A stretch of DNA of 64,000 nucleotides from Selaginella moellendorffii. Its lineage: Eukaryota > Streptophyta > Lycopodiopsida > Selaginellales > Selaginellaceae. How positions within the stretch are numbered: position 1 is the first letter of the stretch; every line of letters begins with the position of its first letter. Positions 20,922 through 32,153 of the stretch are shown one piece after another. The notes beneath the pieces were generated by a model, which ran no database searches, was not told the origin of the DNA, and saw nothing but the letters and a program-made list of their open reading frames with translations. The translations under genes were made by a program, and so were the position numbers. The DNA lies in the NCBI RefSeq assembly GCF_000143415.4, contig NW_003314286.1:1782359-1846358 (forward strand). The letters run 5' to 3'.

Positions 20922-23900
20922 CTCTGTGCTGCAGCTACTACCACACGAGCAGCAGCCTCTCGGCGCCGGCGGTGATGATTCTTCCAGCGGGAAGTAAAAA
21001 CGCGCGGGCGCGGGAGGATCTCTCTTCTTCTTCCCTCGAATTTGCAATCTTAAAGAGGAACTGCGCTATCTCTCACTAACACAGGTTGGTGGTGGCGGAG
21101 CTCTCGCTTGTTACTATCAACTGTTCTAGCAAAGGGGAGCGCGCCGGAGAACTTATAAGTAGCAAGCTCGAGTAGATCTCGTTCTCTTCGCTCTTTCTCT
21201 TCCGGGAGTCTCTACTCCTCTACTATAGCAGTACACTACTAGACCCGGAGGTGATGGCGGTGTCTAGAGATTCGAGCTGAGCTTTCCGCCCTTGATTCTG
21301 AGTGGGATTCTGATTGATTCCTGACCGATGCGTGTGTCACTTCCAACACTGATCAGGCTGCAGCATTGCCCAACATACCTCCCACACTACCTCAGACCAA
21401 AGCGAACCTGCCAGCGGCAATCTTTGCTATAGAAGCGCGATTGCTAGCTTTTAGAATACGAATAGCAGGGAGTGAAACAAACACCAAACGGGAAAGAAGT
21501 AGCCTCTCTCTTTCCTTTCACTGAAGAACTACGCACACACCCAATTCGTGGGGTGGATCCTTTTCTTCCTCAAATCAAACCGAGAAAGCAAGGCCGCCGG
21601 TCGAGCGCTGGAGTTCTAGGCAAACAAGACGCACAGAAAAGGGGCGGCTTGTAGCTAGTGGTAATATGGGAGACAAAGGACGATATCCAGCAAGGGCATT
21701 GCTCCGACACGCCGACCATATATATATATAAACAATTTTTAAAATCGCTACACTACCACCAACGCTTGTTGTAGTAAACAAATTGCGTTGTGTGGGATTT
21801 GTTTATTTGCATGATGCGATCCACACACAAACAACGAGAGGGATTCCAATTCGATTTTGCCTGCTTCTCATGATTTTTTCCTTAGTTTTTTTTCCTTTCC
21901 CTTTCCCTTTTTGTTTTTGTGTTTGTTCGGTGGAATATTCCTGACAGCTGGCCGGGATTAGGGCAAGATGAAGGGCTTAGGGTAGTGATGTGCATTTGGC
22001 AACACCAACCTCTGCCCCTGACAAGCAACAACAGCTTGAAGTTGAGAGAGAACGAAACACGAATTAGGGTTATAATGGCACTCGAAAACAACTGACTGAC
22101 CTCTCATGACGCACACATGAGAGAATCAATGACGACGATGATGATGAGCGTGATGATGGTGATGATGCACACACACAACTTGGAGGAGACCTAATAACAA
22201 CGAAAGTTGGCGCGAGCCGAGGGAGAGAGGGGATTTAACCGGCCAGCTCGCAGACGATTCATGCAGGACAATTGGCGGATGGAACGAAATTCTATTTCAT
22301 TCATTCCCGGATGAATGATCCCATCCGCCCGCCCCCTCCCTCATTCCGCGAAATCTAATAGATCCTTTAACAACGGACGCCACAAATGTGTGGACAACCA
22401 ACGCATTCAAACAAATGGGCCTTTTCATTCCCATGCCGCTGTGCTGCGCTGCCCTAAATCACGATTGCACTTAACATTCTCGCACACTTTCGGGATTTGC
22501 CGAAATGTCAACAATCTGGTTTAAGATGATGAAAGTAGTCATGTACACCTAGCCGCCGGGCATTAGTGTTGCGGAGGGGGAGGCATTGAATGCACAATCA
22601 TATGGCCACATTGACATGCTCTTTGGCCGCATAATAATTATTTCATTAGCGAGAGGGAACGACGAAAGAGCCGCAGCCAACCAGCCGCCAACCCGCCGCT
22701 TACGGGTGGCCATTTATGGCCCAAACACCTGCGTTTTGTGTGTATGTGACAGCAAATTTGCCCAGCCTGGGCATTTTGCACGCTTGTTGCTTGGATGCTT
22801 GGACATTCGTTGCGATGGATCGAGCCTTACAAATGACGGACGTATTCTCTCCATTCTTTTAAACCTGTAAAGGCGACGGCGGGCTTTCGCGTGCATGCAA
22901 ATGTAGTGAATCTGGGCCGCCCTCTCGCGCCTCGTCTGGCCCAAATCTTGGGCCTCATCATGAGATCGTCTTGGGGATCTCGACTAGTATAAACTACAAC
23001 CGGAAACCACTTCGCCATTAAACTCACAGGGACGGGCGGTAGAGTACGCCGCCGCGTGTGGCCGTGAATTGGGGGCATTCCGTACTGGCGGACGGACGGC
23101 CGTTATGTCGTCACGCCAGCCCAGTCTCCCCAATCAAAAAACTCTAAAAAATGGGGCACGGACAGAGCTCCACAGCACCAGCGCCACCACCCATCTCGTT
23201 GCCAACTTTGGCAGCACACAAACAAACCCCAGTGCGTCCGGTTTAAAAATACCATAACAATAGGCCCGCCCAATGTCGCCAACATTCCATACAAGAACCC
23301 GTCACCCAAGCCCCGCCCTGTTTTGTTGCGGTGTTTTTGCCCAAATGCCCCTGCGGGAGAAACACTAAGCTCCGCCCGGGGGCCCCGCACGGCATGGCCA
23401 TCATGCGTCCTCGCTGTCGCAACGCTGCATGCCACATTTTGTCATTGGAGATTGGGAATGGTGGTTGACGGGTATTCAAGCTACACCGCTGCTGCCAGTC
23501 CCGCAAGGGATCCATGAATCCCCAGCGGGTTATCCGGCGAAGAGATAGGACGTCAATGCAAATGCCCAAGACCGGCCAAGGCGCCCCAAGATGCCCAGGC
23601 GCGGCATTTTGCATCTCGTGTGTCAACACTTACTGGCCTGCGCGTCAACTTCGCGCTACCCTACACGGACGGTGACGCCCCGCGGCCGGCAACTACCATC
23701 CAACCATGCCCATAGCCATGCCTGTGGCTGGGACCCATGTCTACTCGAGAATTAGGGATATGGGCCATCTTCCATGGTGGAGACTTTCTGGTACGGAAGG
23801 GAATCAGGGAACGTGTCTGGAAGCGAGCCTTGTTTTCGTCGCGGGGGGGTGGCCACTGGCCACAATTTCCGATCGCAATAATTGGGCCACTGTACGGGGG

Positions 23901-24854
23901 CCCTTCTTCCTACGTGTTATGCGATAGATGGATAGATAGCCCCGCAAAGTCAACCGTGGGAGGAGGTATGAGACGAGTGGCCTTGTTCTAGGCCGATGAT
24001 TTGCGATGATTACAAGCGGGAATGTTAGGATTCCATGGCTTGTGCGTGCATGCATGCATTTCTTACTTACGGGCTTGGCTTAGGGGACACCGTTGCGCCT
24101 TAATAACGCTTTTGTAGCTAGCAGCAAATCATCACCTGTTATATTACTTACACGCAATTTGCCTGGAGGGTTGACTCCGTGGCTTGGATAGCGAAATCTC
24201 TGCTTGCGAGAAATAAAAATTCAAAAAAAATTCCAATAATAGGGGAGGTTTCACGTGACTTTGAGATACATTGTAGATCAGAAAATGGCGTGCATACATG
24301 ATATCGTTTCGCTGGATTCGATCCTTTCGTGTGTGTAGGGGTGCAACTTGGAGGGAAGGGCTTGCTCGCCTTATCACTCTCACGGGACGGGGAGCCCATC
24401 CGCTAGGCCATCTGTTGCGACGCAGCCGTTGGATTCGCTCCTTGTATACAGTCAATGATACGGATAGGTGGCGGAGAATGACAAACCAAAGGTTGGCTGG
24501 CTGGTCATTTAATCGATTCGAGAGCGACGAGGGCGCTTTTTCGATCATGGAATAGAAAACTCGGCCTCGCCCGCGCGCTTGATCCTCGTCTGGAGATCTC
24601 GTCTTGCTTTATTTTCTTTTCCCGATCGTACACTGCCCACGAGCTTACCGGCCAAGGGGCGGCCGCCACGTGGACCTTAGGGTTCCAGCGCAAGTCTGTT
24701 TTGGCGCCTTGTAGACAATGATTTGAATGGGAGCAGGGTCTACCTAGGAGAAAACTCACACACACCCAGAGCCCATCATTCATCACTCCAAAAATCATCC
24801 TGTTTTTGTTTGATGGTGGTCTTTTTGAAAACAACTCCATCCTCGTTTTAGCTG

Positions 24855-24899
<45 letters not shown>

Positions 24900-25359
24900 G
24901 AAAAATGTGAAAAGAAAAGAGAGTTTTTCCATGTCCCTGCTGCTTCTGCTGCTGCTACTGGTGCTGCTACTCCTGCGATACGAAAGAGAGAGGAAGTAAG
25001 TCCCTTCATTTACCAATCTTGTCGTCACGACCTTATACCTTTGTACCTCGCGAAAGCAGCACCTCAACAACAACGAAGCAAATGAGCAGCGAATTCGGTT
25101 AAGTGTCACCTGGATTTTGGGTGGAGGGAAGCAGCAGGAGCAGCAGCAGCAGCAGCAGCGAGGTACCGAGCAGTGGCCACTCTGGAGCTCATGATTGAGA
25201 AAAACTGCTGAGGCGAGATGACGTTTAAGCTCTCTAACCGGTGCAGTCCTGGTGACGAAAGGAAAAAGGGAAAACCATAACGGAGGTACTCGAGAGAAAG
25301 AGAAAGCAGCGAACCTTTGAGAGAAAACAACCGGCGAACCCCCGGCTTTGGGAGCACTG
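20922..25359. other. long YUCCA upstream region
   Basis: These 4.4 kb hold the YUCCA promoter and the 3' flank of the J-protein gene. Features are a TATATATATATA tract near 21720, GAT-rich trinucleotides near 22130-22170, a GT/GA microsatellite at 24855-24898 and a CAG-rich run at 25128-25158. Several open frames exist in the GC-rich part (22.7-23.7 kb), but none resembles a known protein and no exon chain can be built. Confidence 0.55.
24855..24898. repeat. compound (GT)n(GA)n microsatellite
   Basis: An uninterrupted GT run passes directly into a GA run, about 44 bp in all. Confidence 0.95.
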
Positions 25360-27070
25360 TCACTGCTGAGCGCATTGCACTCGGTGTCCTGCAGATGGAT
25401 CATCATCGTCGTCGTAAGCCTCGCGCTGTTGCTGATGCTTGCTCTTCATCTCTTCATCAATGTTCACGTCGTGGAGAGTTGCTTCCTCGCACTCGTCCAG
25501 CTCCACTTGCGTCAGCTGGAGTGCAGGCCTCGGCGGTAGGACCGATTCCAGCGTTTTCAACATGTCCGGGTTGAGGGCTCGCGGTTCCGGAAAATCAACG
25601 CTGAACTGAATGTACAATCTTCCCTTGACAAACGGACGTTGATGCTGCGGCATCCCTTCGTCATTTACTGCCTTGAACTGCCCTGCCGCAGTCGAAATGA
25701 CTAGTCAGTTGAAGAAACTTAACGTTCAAGAAAAAAATAAGCAAAAAAAATGGTGGAAGTTACTACCAGGCTTGATGATTTCTCCCGCTGCAGATTTTAT
25801 AAGCAGCTGCCTGCCATCAAGTTGCGTGAGTACAAACTGGAAGCCGCACAAGGCTTCAACCAGCGTGAGTTTGTGCTCCGTGAAGAGATCGTCGCCTTTT
25901 CTCTTGAATTTGGAGTGCTCCTTCTCTTGCAGGATGAATATGACATCGCCGGTGATCGCATCTGGCTGCAAAGAACTTCTCCTTTTATCAATACCAAAAC
26001 TGGAAATAAACGAATTAAAAAGATAAAAAGAAAAAATGACTAGCAAAGACTTACATATTCATCTGCTTCTCCCGGAAAAGTTATCTTCTGGCCATGTTGC
26101 ATCCCCTTCTCAACGTGAACCTCGAGCATTTTCTTGTCGTGGACAACTTTGCTTCCTTTGCATTCCGAGCATTTATCCTTCTCCTTAATTACCTCGCCTG
26201 TTTAGGAAGAAGAAAAAGAAAACAATATCAAGCATGATCTCCAGGATCTCAACTGGGACAGACCTGCGCCACTACAGTCGCTACACATGTGTTGCATCTG
26301 TTGTATCATGCCTGGTCCCAACTGGCGGATGGTAACCTTCGTTCCGGAACCTTGGCAACTTGCGCAACGGCTGCTCAGGCCAGATTTGGATCCCTTCCTG
26401 TTGACAAATTTTGAAGTTTCTGAGATGAGAGGAGAGGAAAAAGAAAAAAGAAATTTTTTTTTTCTCAAACTCACGATACGTTTGAATGATTCAACAAGGA
26501 ACTCACCCCTTGCAGCTTGAGCAGATAACGCTTCTCATCAAAATCAGCTTTTTGGAGGTTCCGGTGTAAACTTCTTCCAGCGAAACCTGTAAGGGATGGA
26601 TCACATCCTCTCCTCTTCTATGCCTCCGGCCTCTGCTACTTCCTACGCGCAAAGGCATAAAAAACATAAGTATACCAGGTGGAACAATTACCTCCAACAA
26701 AAGGATTTCCAGAAAAGAAGGACTCGAAAATGTCGAAAGGATTGCTGCGCGAGGAGCAACCAGGCATTCCTTGCTTGAGACCACCCTCCCCATGCTCGTC
26801 GTAAATCTCCCGTTTCTCCGGATCACTCAGCACTTCATAAGCTTGCGCTAATTCTTTAAACTGCAAGGAGCGGGAAATGGAATGAAGCAAGAGAAGAAGA
26901 AAAAAAGATGAACATAAAGAGAAAGGGAATGCTACCTTCTCGACATCGCCTCCCTTGTCCGGATGATTCAAGATCGCTGCTCTCTTATAAGCTTTCTTAA
27001 GATCATCGGGGGAGGCATTCTTGGAGACTCCAAGAATCTCGTAGTAGCGCGTGCTGCTGTCGCTCGACAT
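25360..27070 (-). CDS. type A J-protein (DnaJ/HSP40 co-chaperone), farnesylated type
   Basis: This cytosolic HSP70 co-chaperone has 412 aa in exons 27070-26936, 26860-26692, 26642-26507, 26397-26264, 26197-26055, 25965-25767 and 25682-25360, all phase-consistent. The J domain carries YYEILGVSKNAS and the HPD triad within NHPDKGG near residue 35. A short G/F region follows, then four zinc-binding CxxCxGxx repeats (CSSCKGKG, CASCQGSG, CSDCSGAG, CSECKGSK) and the substrate domain. The protein ends in CAQQ, a CaaX box for farnesylation, as in Arabidopsis J2/J3. It is divergent from SGT1, another chaperone partner, with only 124 bp between the ATGs. An in-frame ATG at 27085 would add five residues. 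Confidence 0.95.
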
Positions 27071-27194
27071 GGCGGACCGGATCAATTACTTACATTTGCG
27101 CGATCGATCGCGGGATCGGGCCATCGATCGCAACCCTAGCCCGGGATTCAAAGCAAGAACGCGTGAGTGAGCCCTAAAAATAAGGTCTCCCCTT
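27071..27194. promoter_or_regulatory. shared divergent promoter of J-protein and SGT1
   Basis: Only 124 bp separate the two start codons, so the core promoters and 5' leaders must overlap or be very short. The interval holds CTAGGGTT in J-protein sense (27132-27139) and repeated GATCGATCG words. I see no clear heat-shock element (nGAAn arrays). Confidence 0.6.
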
Positions 27195-28678
27195 ATGGCG
27201 CTCGCGCTTGGCCACGCTGCCTTCGTCGACGAGGATTACGCCCGCGCGCTCGAGCTCTACAATCAGGCAGTGCTCGAGGAGCCTTCCAACGCTGGCGCGC
27301 TGGTGAGTAGAGCACAGGTCCATATCAAGCTCGGCCATTTCACAGGTAGGACTGTCCTCTCGCGAGATCCTTTCATGGCTCTAGTTTATCTACAGATGCT
27401 ATTGCCGATGCAAAGGCGGCTATCGACCTCAACCCGGCCCTGTCCAAGGCGCATCTTCGCCAAGGGTACGTGATTTCTGGGAAGAAAAACTCGATTTTGG
27501 TTTTCCAGGATTGCCTGTTTCTCTCTAGGGGAATACGAGACAGCCAGGGCCGCTTTCGAGAAGGCTGCATCGTTGGAAGACGATCCAAAAACCCGAGACT
27601 GGATCCACAAGTGCGATGAAAAACTCAAAGGTGACTTATACTTCGTGCTCAAGGATTGGATCGCTGAATGCTCGATGCTTGTAGAGGAGTCTGGCGTTCC
27701 ACAGGAAGCTGATATGCGTGATAGCGCCACGGATGAAGAAGTTTTCATGACTCCTTCGTTACCTCCTCCCAAATACAGGTTTGGTTTCGAAGAAAATTGT
27801 CGTTCTTTTTCCTTGAGTCTTGAAATGCAGGCACGAATGGTATCAGTCTCAAGAAGCTGTCGTCGTTACCGTCTTCGCGAAAGGCATCAAGCAAGAGGAC
27901 GCGCGTATTGACTTTGGAGAACAGATGGTATATATGCTTTCTTAGGCAGTGGGCTTGACGTCCTGGTCTTGCAGCTCAGCGTAGTAATCAGAGTTCCAAA
28001 CGAGAACCCGTACGCTTTACAGGTTCGCTTATTCGGGAAGGTAATATGCTTTTCTTCGCTAGGAAACGGATGCTCACGAGTATATTTCTAGGTGAATGTT
28101 CCCAAATGCAAATGCAGTATTTTGAGTACTAAAATCGAAATCCGACTCTCCAAAGCTGATGACACGCACTGGAAGGGCTTGTCTTACGAACAAAATCAAG
28201 GGCCAGTGCTGAAGAGTAAGCATTTCTGATTGCTTTCGATGGGAAAGAACTTAGTTCACGGTTACAGCTCCGTCGAGAGTGACTGCATATCCGAGCTCCA
28301 GCAAGAAAGCTGCCGAAAAAAACTGGGACAAGCTGGAAGCTGAAGTGAAGAAAGAGGTACTTTTCTTTGCACTGTGATCACTATATCGGCTGGAAACTCT
28401 TTCAGGAGAAGGACGAGAAACTGGAGGGTGACGCTGCACTTAACAAGCTCTTCCGAGAAATATACGGCAATGCGGACGAGGACACTAGACGGGCCATGAA
28501 CAAGTCATTTGTAAGTAGAAAAGTGGAAAGCTTTTTCTCGCAGTGATGATGAGCATGTGTGCTTGCGCAGGTTGAATCAAACGGGACCGTTTTATCGACA
28601 AACTGGAAAGAGGTTGGCAGCAAGAAAATCGCAGGAAGCGCCCCACAAGGCATGGAGATGAAGAAGTGGGAGGTTTGA
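27195..28678 (+). CDS. SGT1: SGT1 co-chaperone
   Basis: SGT1 is an HSP90 co-chaperone that stabilises NLR immune receptors and supports SCF ubiquitin ligases. Ten exons encode 341 aa: 27195-27345, 27396-27465, 27509-27630, 27685-27778, 27831-27927, 27975-28040, 28092-28215, 28268-28356, 28406-28510 and 28571-28678. An N-terminal TPR domain ([38 protein letters not shown]) is followed by a CS domain ([34 protein letters not shown]) and the SGS domain ([32 protein letters not shown], ending GMEMKKWEV). Domain order and length are typical of plant SGT1. Introns are about 43-60 nt. Confidence 0.96.
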
Positions 28679-28865
28679 AAAGCTTCATAGCCAGGATATT
28701 TTACGTATCCGCTTTATAACTTGTGTGTGTTTGGAATTTTAAGCGACGGCGATTTTTTACAAGTGTTGGCCTCTCAATACATGCAATCTCGCTTGCTGAC
28801 ACGCAAGGACACCCAAAAGTCGAGAGACAAAAAGTAGTGTTCTCTCTTGCGAAAAGCACACAAAA

Positions 28866-28930
28866 GCGAGAGAGAGAGCGAGAGAGAACGAGAGCGAGCG
28901 AGAGCGAGAGCGAGAGAGAGAGAGAGAGAG
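28866..28930 (+). repeat. imperfect (GA)n tract
   Basis: GA/CGA-rich purine tract that ends exactly at the ATG of the next gene, so it probably forms part of its 5' leader. GA repeats are targets of plant BPC/GAF proteins. Confidence 0.85.
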
Positions 28931-29237
28931 ATGGATAACACGGAAGGCTCGGTGCAAAACGTTGGCAATTTCTTCAGGAGGAACAGGAGTAGTGTTCGCA
29001 CAGCGATGATGTGGACTTTTGGAGCTGGGGGTAAGTTTTAGAGGTAGTTCTTCGTGTTCTTCCGGAGTTTTTGGAACAATGGATGATCCTTGCCGTACAG
29101 GTTTGCTGTGGCTGCTCTACACGGTGGAGCCATTCAAGTCCAAAATGGAGCCGTACAACTACCGTGGCTCTGGAGTTCCCACTGTCCCGAAAACCGGTAG
29201 CGAGGCCGGGTCGACGGTGGCCCATCCAAAGTCTTGA
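28931..29237 (+). CDS. small membrane protein of unknown function
   Basis: Two exons (28931-29030 and 29101-29237, phase 1) encode 78 aa. The protein has a basic N-terminal stretch (FFRRNRSSVRTAMM), one hydrophobic segment near residues 31-43 (WTFGAGGLLWLLYTV) and a Gly/Pro/Ser-rich tail. I do not recognise the family. Support comes from a clean GT-AG intron of 70 nt, intact phase and continuity of the membrane segment across the junction. It lies between SGT1 and the PPR gene, all on the plus strand. Confidence 0.68.
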
Positions 29238-29270
29238 TGTAAAGGCGCTTTAAAATGGAGCTCTAGATAG

Positions 29271-30800
29271 ATGATTAGCAGACCTCTTCTTCTTCTTCCT
29301 CGGTCTAGGTCTAGCGATCGCCACGATTCTTTCTTCTTGCTTGCGCGGCGATGCTGCCATTACGCGTCGCGGCTGCGTCGCTGCACGGACTTGGCGCAGG
29401 TGGAGGAGCTCCAGGCGGAGCTCCTCCGCCTGGATGGCAGCGATCGCGGCACTTTCGTCGGGAATCACCTCGTCCAGATGTTTGGCAAGCTGGGGCGCCT
29501 CGATCAGGCGTGGCAGGCGTTCGCCAGGATCCGGCAGCCCAATGTCTTCTCCTGGAACGCGATTCTTGCCGCGGCTGTGCGGCACGGGGATCTTCAGCGC
29601 GCGCGGGGTGTTTTTGACAGGATGCCGGAGAGAGATGTAGTCTCCTGGACCGCTCTCATCGCCGGATCCTCGCAGAGCGGTGATCCGGAGCTTGCTGTAG
29701 AGATGTTCTCGAGAATGCAGGCCCAGGGCGTCGTCCCCGATCGCGCGGCCTTTCTCAGCGCACTGGACGCGATCTCTCTCGCGCAGGCGCTCGAGTCTGG
29801 GATCTCGGTTCACGGATCCATTGCTCGCCTGGGGCTGGAATCGGATGCCTTGATTGGGAGCGCGCTTATAAACATGTATGGGAAGTGCCAGGACGTGGCC
29901 CATGCAAAGGTGGTATTCGATTCGATGGAGCGGCGCAACGTTGTGGCCTGGACAGCGATCGTCGCAGCAAATGCCCAGAATGGGCGTGTTCTTGACGCCA
30001 AGTTCTTGTTCGAGAAGATGCCGCAGCAAGACATCGTCTCTTGGAACTCCATGATCTCGGGCATGGGGAAGAACCAGTATAACCGGGAAGCTCTCGATCT
30101 CTTCAACGCCATGGAAGCCATAGCCATGCTGCCGGAGAAGAGCACGCTCGTGAGCGCCATCGACGCCTGTGCGAATCTACCATCTCTAGCCGAGGGCCGA
30201 CGAATCCACTCCAGGATAGACGAGACGACGTTGGAATCCGATAGGGAGATCCAGAACGCGCTCGTCAACATGTACGGGAGGTGTGGCGACTTGGAAACGG
30301 CGAGAGCGCTGTTCGATCGAATGCGAGACAAGAATGTGATTTCGTGGACTTCGGTGATCGCGGCGTATGCCCACCACGGGCATAGCCGCGCAGCGCTTGA
30401 GCTGTTCTACGAGATGGCCTGCGAGGGGCAAGCCCCCAACGAGATCACGCTCGCCACCCTCCTCTACGCTTGCAACTACACGGGACGGATCAACGATGGT
30501 GTCTACTACTTCATGTTCCTCCACCTCGAGTTTGGGATCCCAGCGACGCGGGAGCACTTCGTGTGGCTGATTGACGTGCTTGGGCGATGCGGGCAGCTCG
30601 AGAAAGCCGAGGAGCTGCTCAGGAGCATGCCGTTTGAGCCGCAGCCGCTCGCCTGGCGGATGCTCCTGGGAGCTTGTCAATCCCACAAGGATGTCGAGAG
30701 AGGTGAGCGGCTGGCTCGCCATCTATTTGCCACAAACTCTGTCCGCTCGTCACCGTACGTGGTGCTCTCCAACATTTTCCTCTCGAGCTCAGCGTCATAG
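29271..30800 (+). CDS. PLS-class pentatricopeptide repeat protein, intact
   Basis: A single exon encodes 509 aa. The N-terminus is Ser/Arg-rich (MISRPLLLLPRSRSSDRH), compatible with an organelle targeting peptide. It is followed by tandem PLS repeats such as NVFSWNAILAAAVRHGDLQ, DVVSWTALIAGSSQSGDPE, NVVAWTAIVAANAQNGRV, DIVSWNSMISGMGKN and NVISWTSVIAAYAHHGHSRA. The C-terminus reaches the E-motif region (LRSMPFEPQPLAWRMLLGAC, SPYVVLSNIF) but has no DYW deaminase domain. The family binds organellar RNA for editing or processing. The target cannot be read from sequence. It is the only intact PPR gene here; two others have decayed. Confidence 0.93.
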   Translation: MISRPLLLLPRSRSSDRHDSFFLLARRCCHYASRLRRCTDLAQVEELQAELLRLDGSDRGTFVGNHLVQMFGKLGRLDQAWQAFARIRQPNVFSWNAILAAAVRHGDLQRARGVFDRMPERDVVSWTALIAGSSQSGDPELAVEMFSRMQAQGVVPDRAAFLSALDAISLAQALESGISVHGSIARLGLESDALIGSALINMYGKCQDVAHAKVVFDSMERRNVVAWTAIVAANAQNGRVLDAKFLFEKMPQQDIVSWNSMISGMGKNQYNREALDLFNAMEAIAMLPEKSTLVSAIDACANLPSLAEGRRIHSRIDETTLESDREIQNALVNMYGRCGDLETARALFDRMRDKNVISWTSVIAAYAHHGHSRAALELFYEMACEGQAPNEITLATLLYACNYTGRINDGVYYFMFLHLEFGIPATREHFVWLIDVLGRCGQLEKAEELLRSMPFEPQPLAWRMLLGACQSHKDVERGERLARHLFATNSVRSSPYVVLSNIFLSSSAS

Positions 30801-30859
30801 GAGACGGCCAAACTCTGGCGTCTTTCAGGAGCTCAAACGAACCAAACATCCTTTTTGGT

Positions 30860-31770
30860 GGTGGTAGAAGTTCTTACAACATGTTTACAGGAACGAGTCA
30901 TCAACGAGAGAGCTTACACCTTTGGGATCCTTCCCTTGCTGCCATTCCTTGTCAGCAGCAGACCGCTGCGGAGATTCCATCCGCCTCCAGTCCCGCAGTA
31001 TTCCGCTCCTCGACCGATTGAACGTCCTCGTGAGTCAATCTGCATCTTGGCGGCAGGAACGTTAAGCATACAGTTGGCAACAGCATCGAATCCGGAACTC
31101 CCAGCACGTCCTTCACCGTAGTGGCCCTGTAGCTTTCTTGACTGTGCTAGTGATCGGCTTGTCTCCAATGTTTTTCGCGGTAACCTACAATGCCTGGGCA
31201 GTACATGAGAAACCCGGCTAGAACGAAAGCCAAGAACTTCGAAGAGCGACGACGTCCACTCGCCCGACTTGGAGTGTGACAAGCACAAGAGTCTTACTCA
31301 GTATATATTCTAGGCGAGAGTTTGAATTGCATTTGAACCCATGACTCCAAAGGACTTTTACCTCATGCACTGGTTTCTGGCGGAGCAAGCAGTCACGAGC
31401 ACATCCGCAACTTAGCCATGTTGCGGCACAAGGATTCCGAGAATACTCCTTGGAAAGCATCTCACTAATCATCCAGACCTGGAAGATCGTCTTCGCAATG
31501 AAAAGCTCTTGTGGGTGACGGTAGGATGATCCCGTTGATCGGCTCGGTCTCCACTCTAGCAGCATCTTCGGCAGTGGTGCGCCACTCCAGGAGGTCTCCC
31601 CGCGCGTTAACGTCTGGCTCGGCCACTTCGGGCTGGTCTCCTCGCGACTGCTGCGCGGCCACGCTCGTTACAGCCCTCCTCGGCAATGAAGAATACAGCG
31701 ATAGATTTTTGCTGGCCCCTGGAAGGAAAGGACGCACATTGTCTGGGATGAGATCGGGCGATTAGCCAAG
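30860..31770 (-). pseudogene. decayed tandem copy of the SMP-type LEA gene
   Basis: This region repeats the LEA gene at 32154-33243 in the same order and strand. Bases 30875-31085 match 32105-32330 (last exon), about 31140-31210 match 32570-32690, and 31520-31700 match 33085-33240 (first exon; NARGDLLEWRTTAEDAARVE is still readable). The flank 31780-31905 matches 33330-33575. An unrelated stretch fills 31290-31480. Stops and frame changes remove any full protein. Confidence 0.82.
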
Positions 31771-31904
31771 AGGGTGAAACCTGGATGCAAAGGAAGCCAG
31801 TCGATGGGAGAAGCTGATCGCCATCATATTTTGATTCTTCTTCGGTGTAGAGACGAAATGGAATGTAGCACCTAAGGGTGAAACGTGGAAGGGTAAGATT
31901 TTTT

Positions 31905-31910
31905 CACGTG
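31905..31910. promoter_or_regulatory. G-box upstream of the LEA pseudogene copy
   Basis: CACGTG in the flank of the decayed copy, the core of an ABA-response element. The matching flank of the intact gene (about 33560-33580) keeps the neighbouring GTGAAACGTGGA sequence but not the CACGTG itself. Confidence 0.4.
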
Positions 31911-32153
31911 TGCTTATGATTTTCTAGCGTGAGATGATGGAATCCGAGAGGGCTATAGAGCATTGTTTGATCGAATGTAAAAAGCCATCACAACTATGTC
32001 CAGATATGGAAGCGAGTTTTTGCCGGTGCTCCTCTCGTCGCTCTTCATGGCGATCAAAAAGTTTCCCTGGGCTGGTAAGTTCTTACACAGCAAAACTTTG
32101 TGATCTAAAGTTCTTACAACATATTTACAAGAACAAGTCATCAACGAGTGAGC

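Noticed and set aside
22680-23640. GC-rich block upstream of YUCCA as a possible gene
   Set aside because: Several short frames on both strands, but no family motif and no phase-consistent exon chain.
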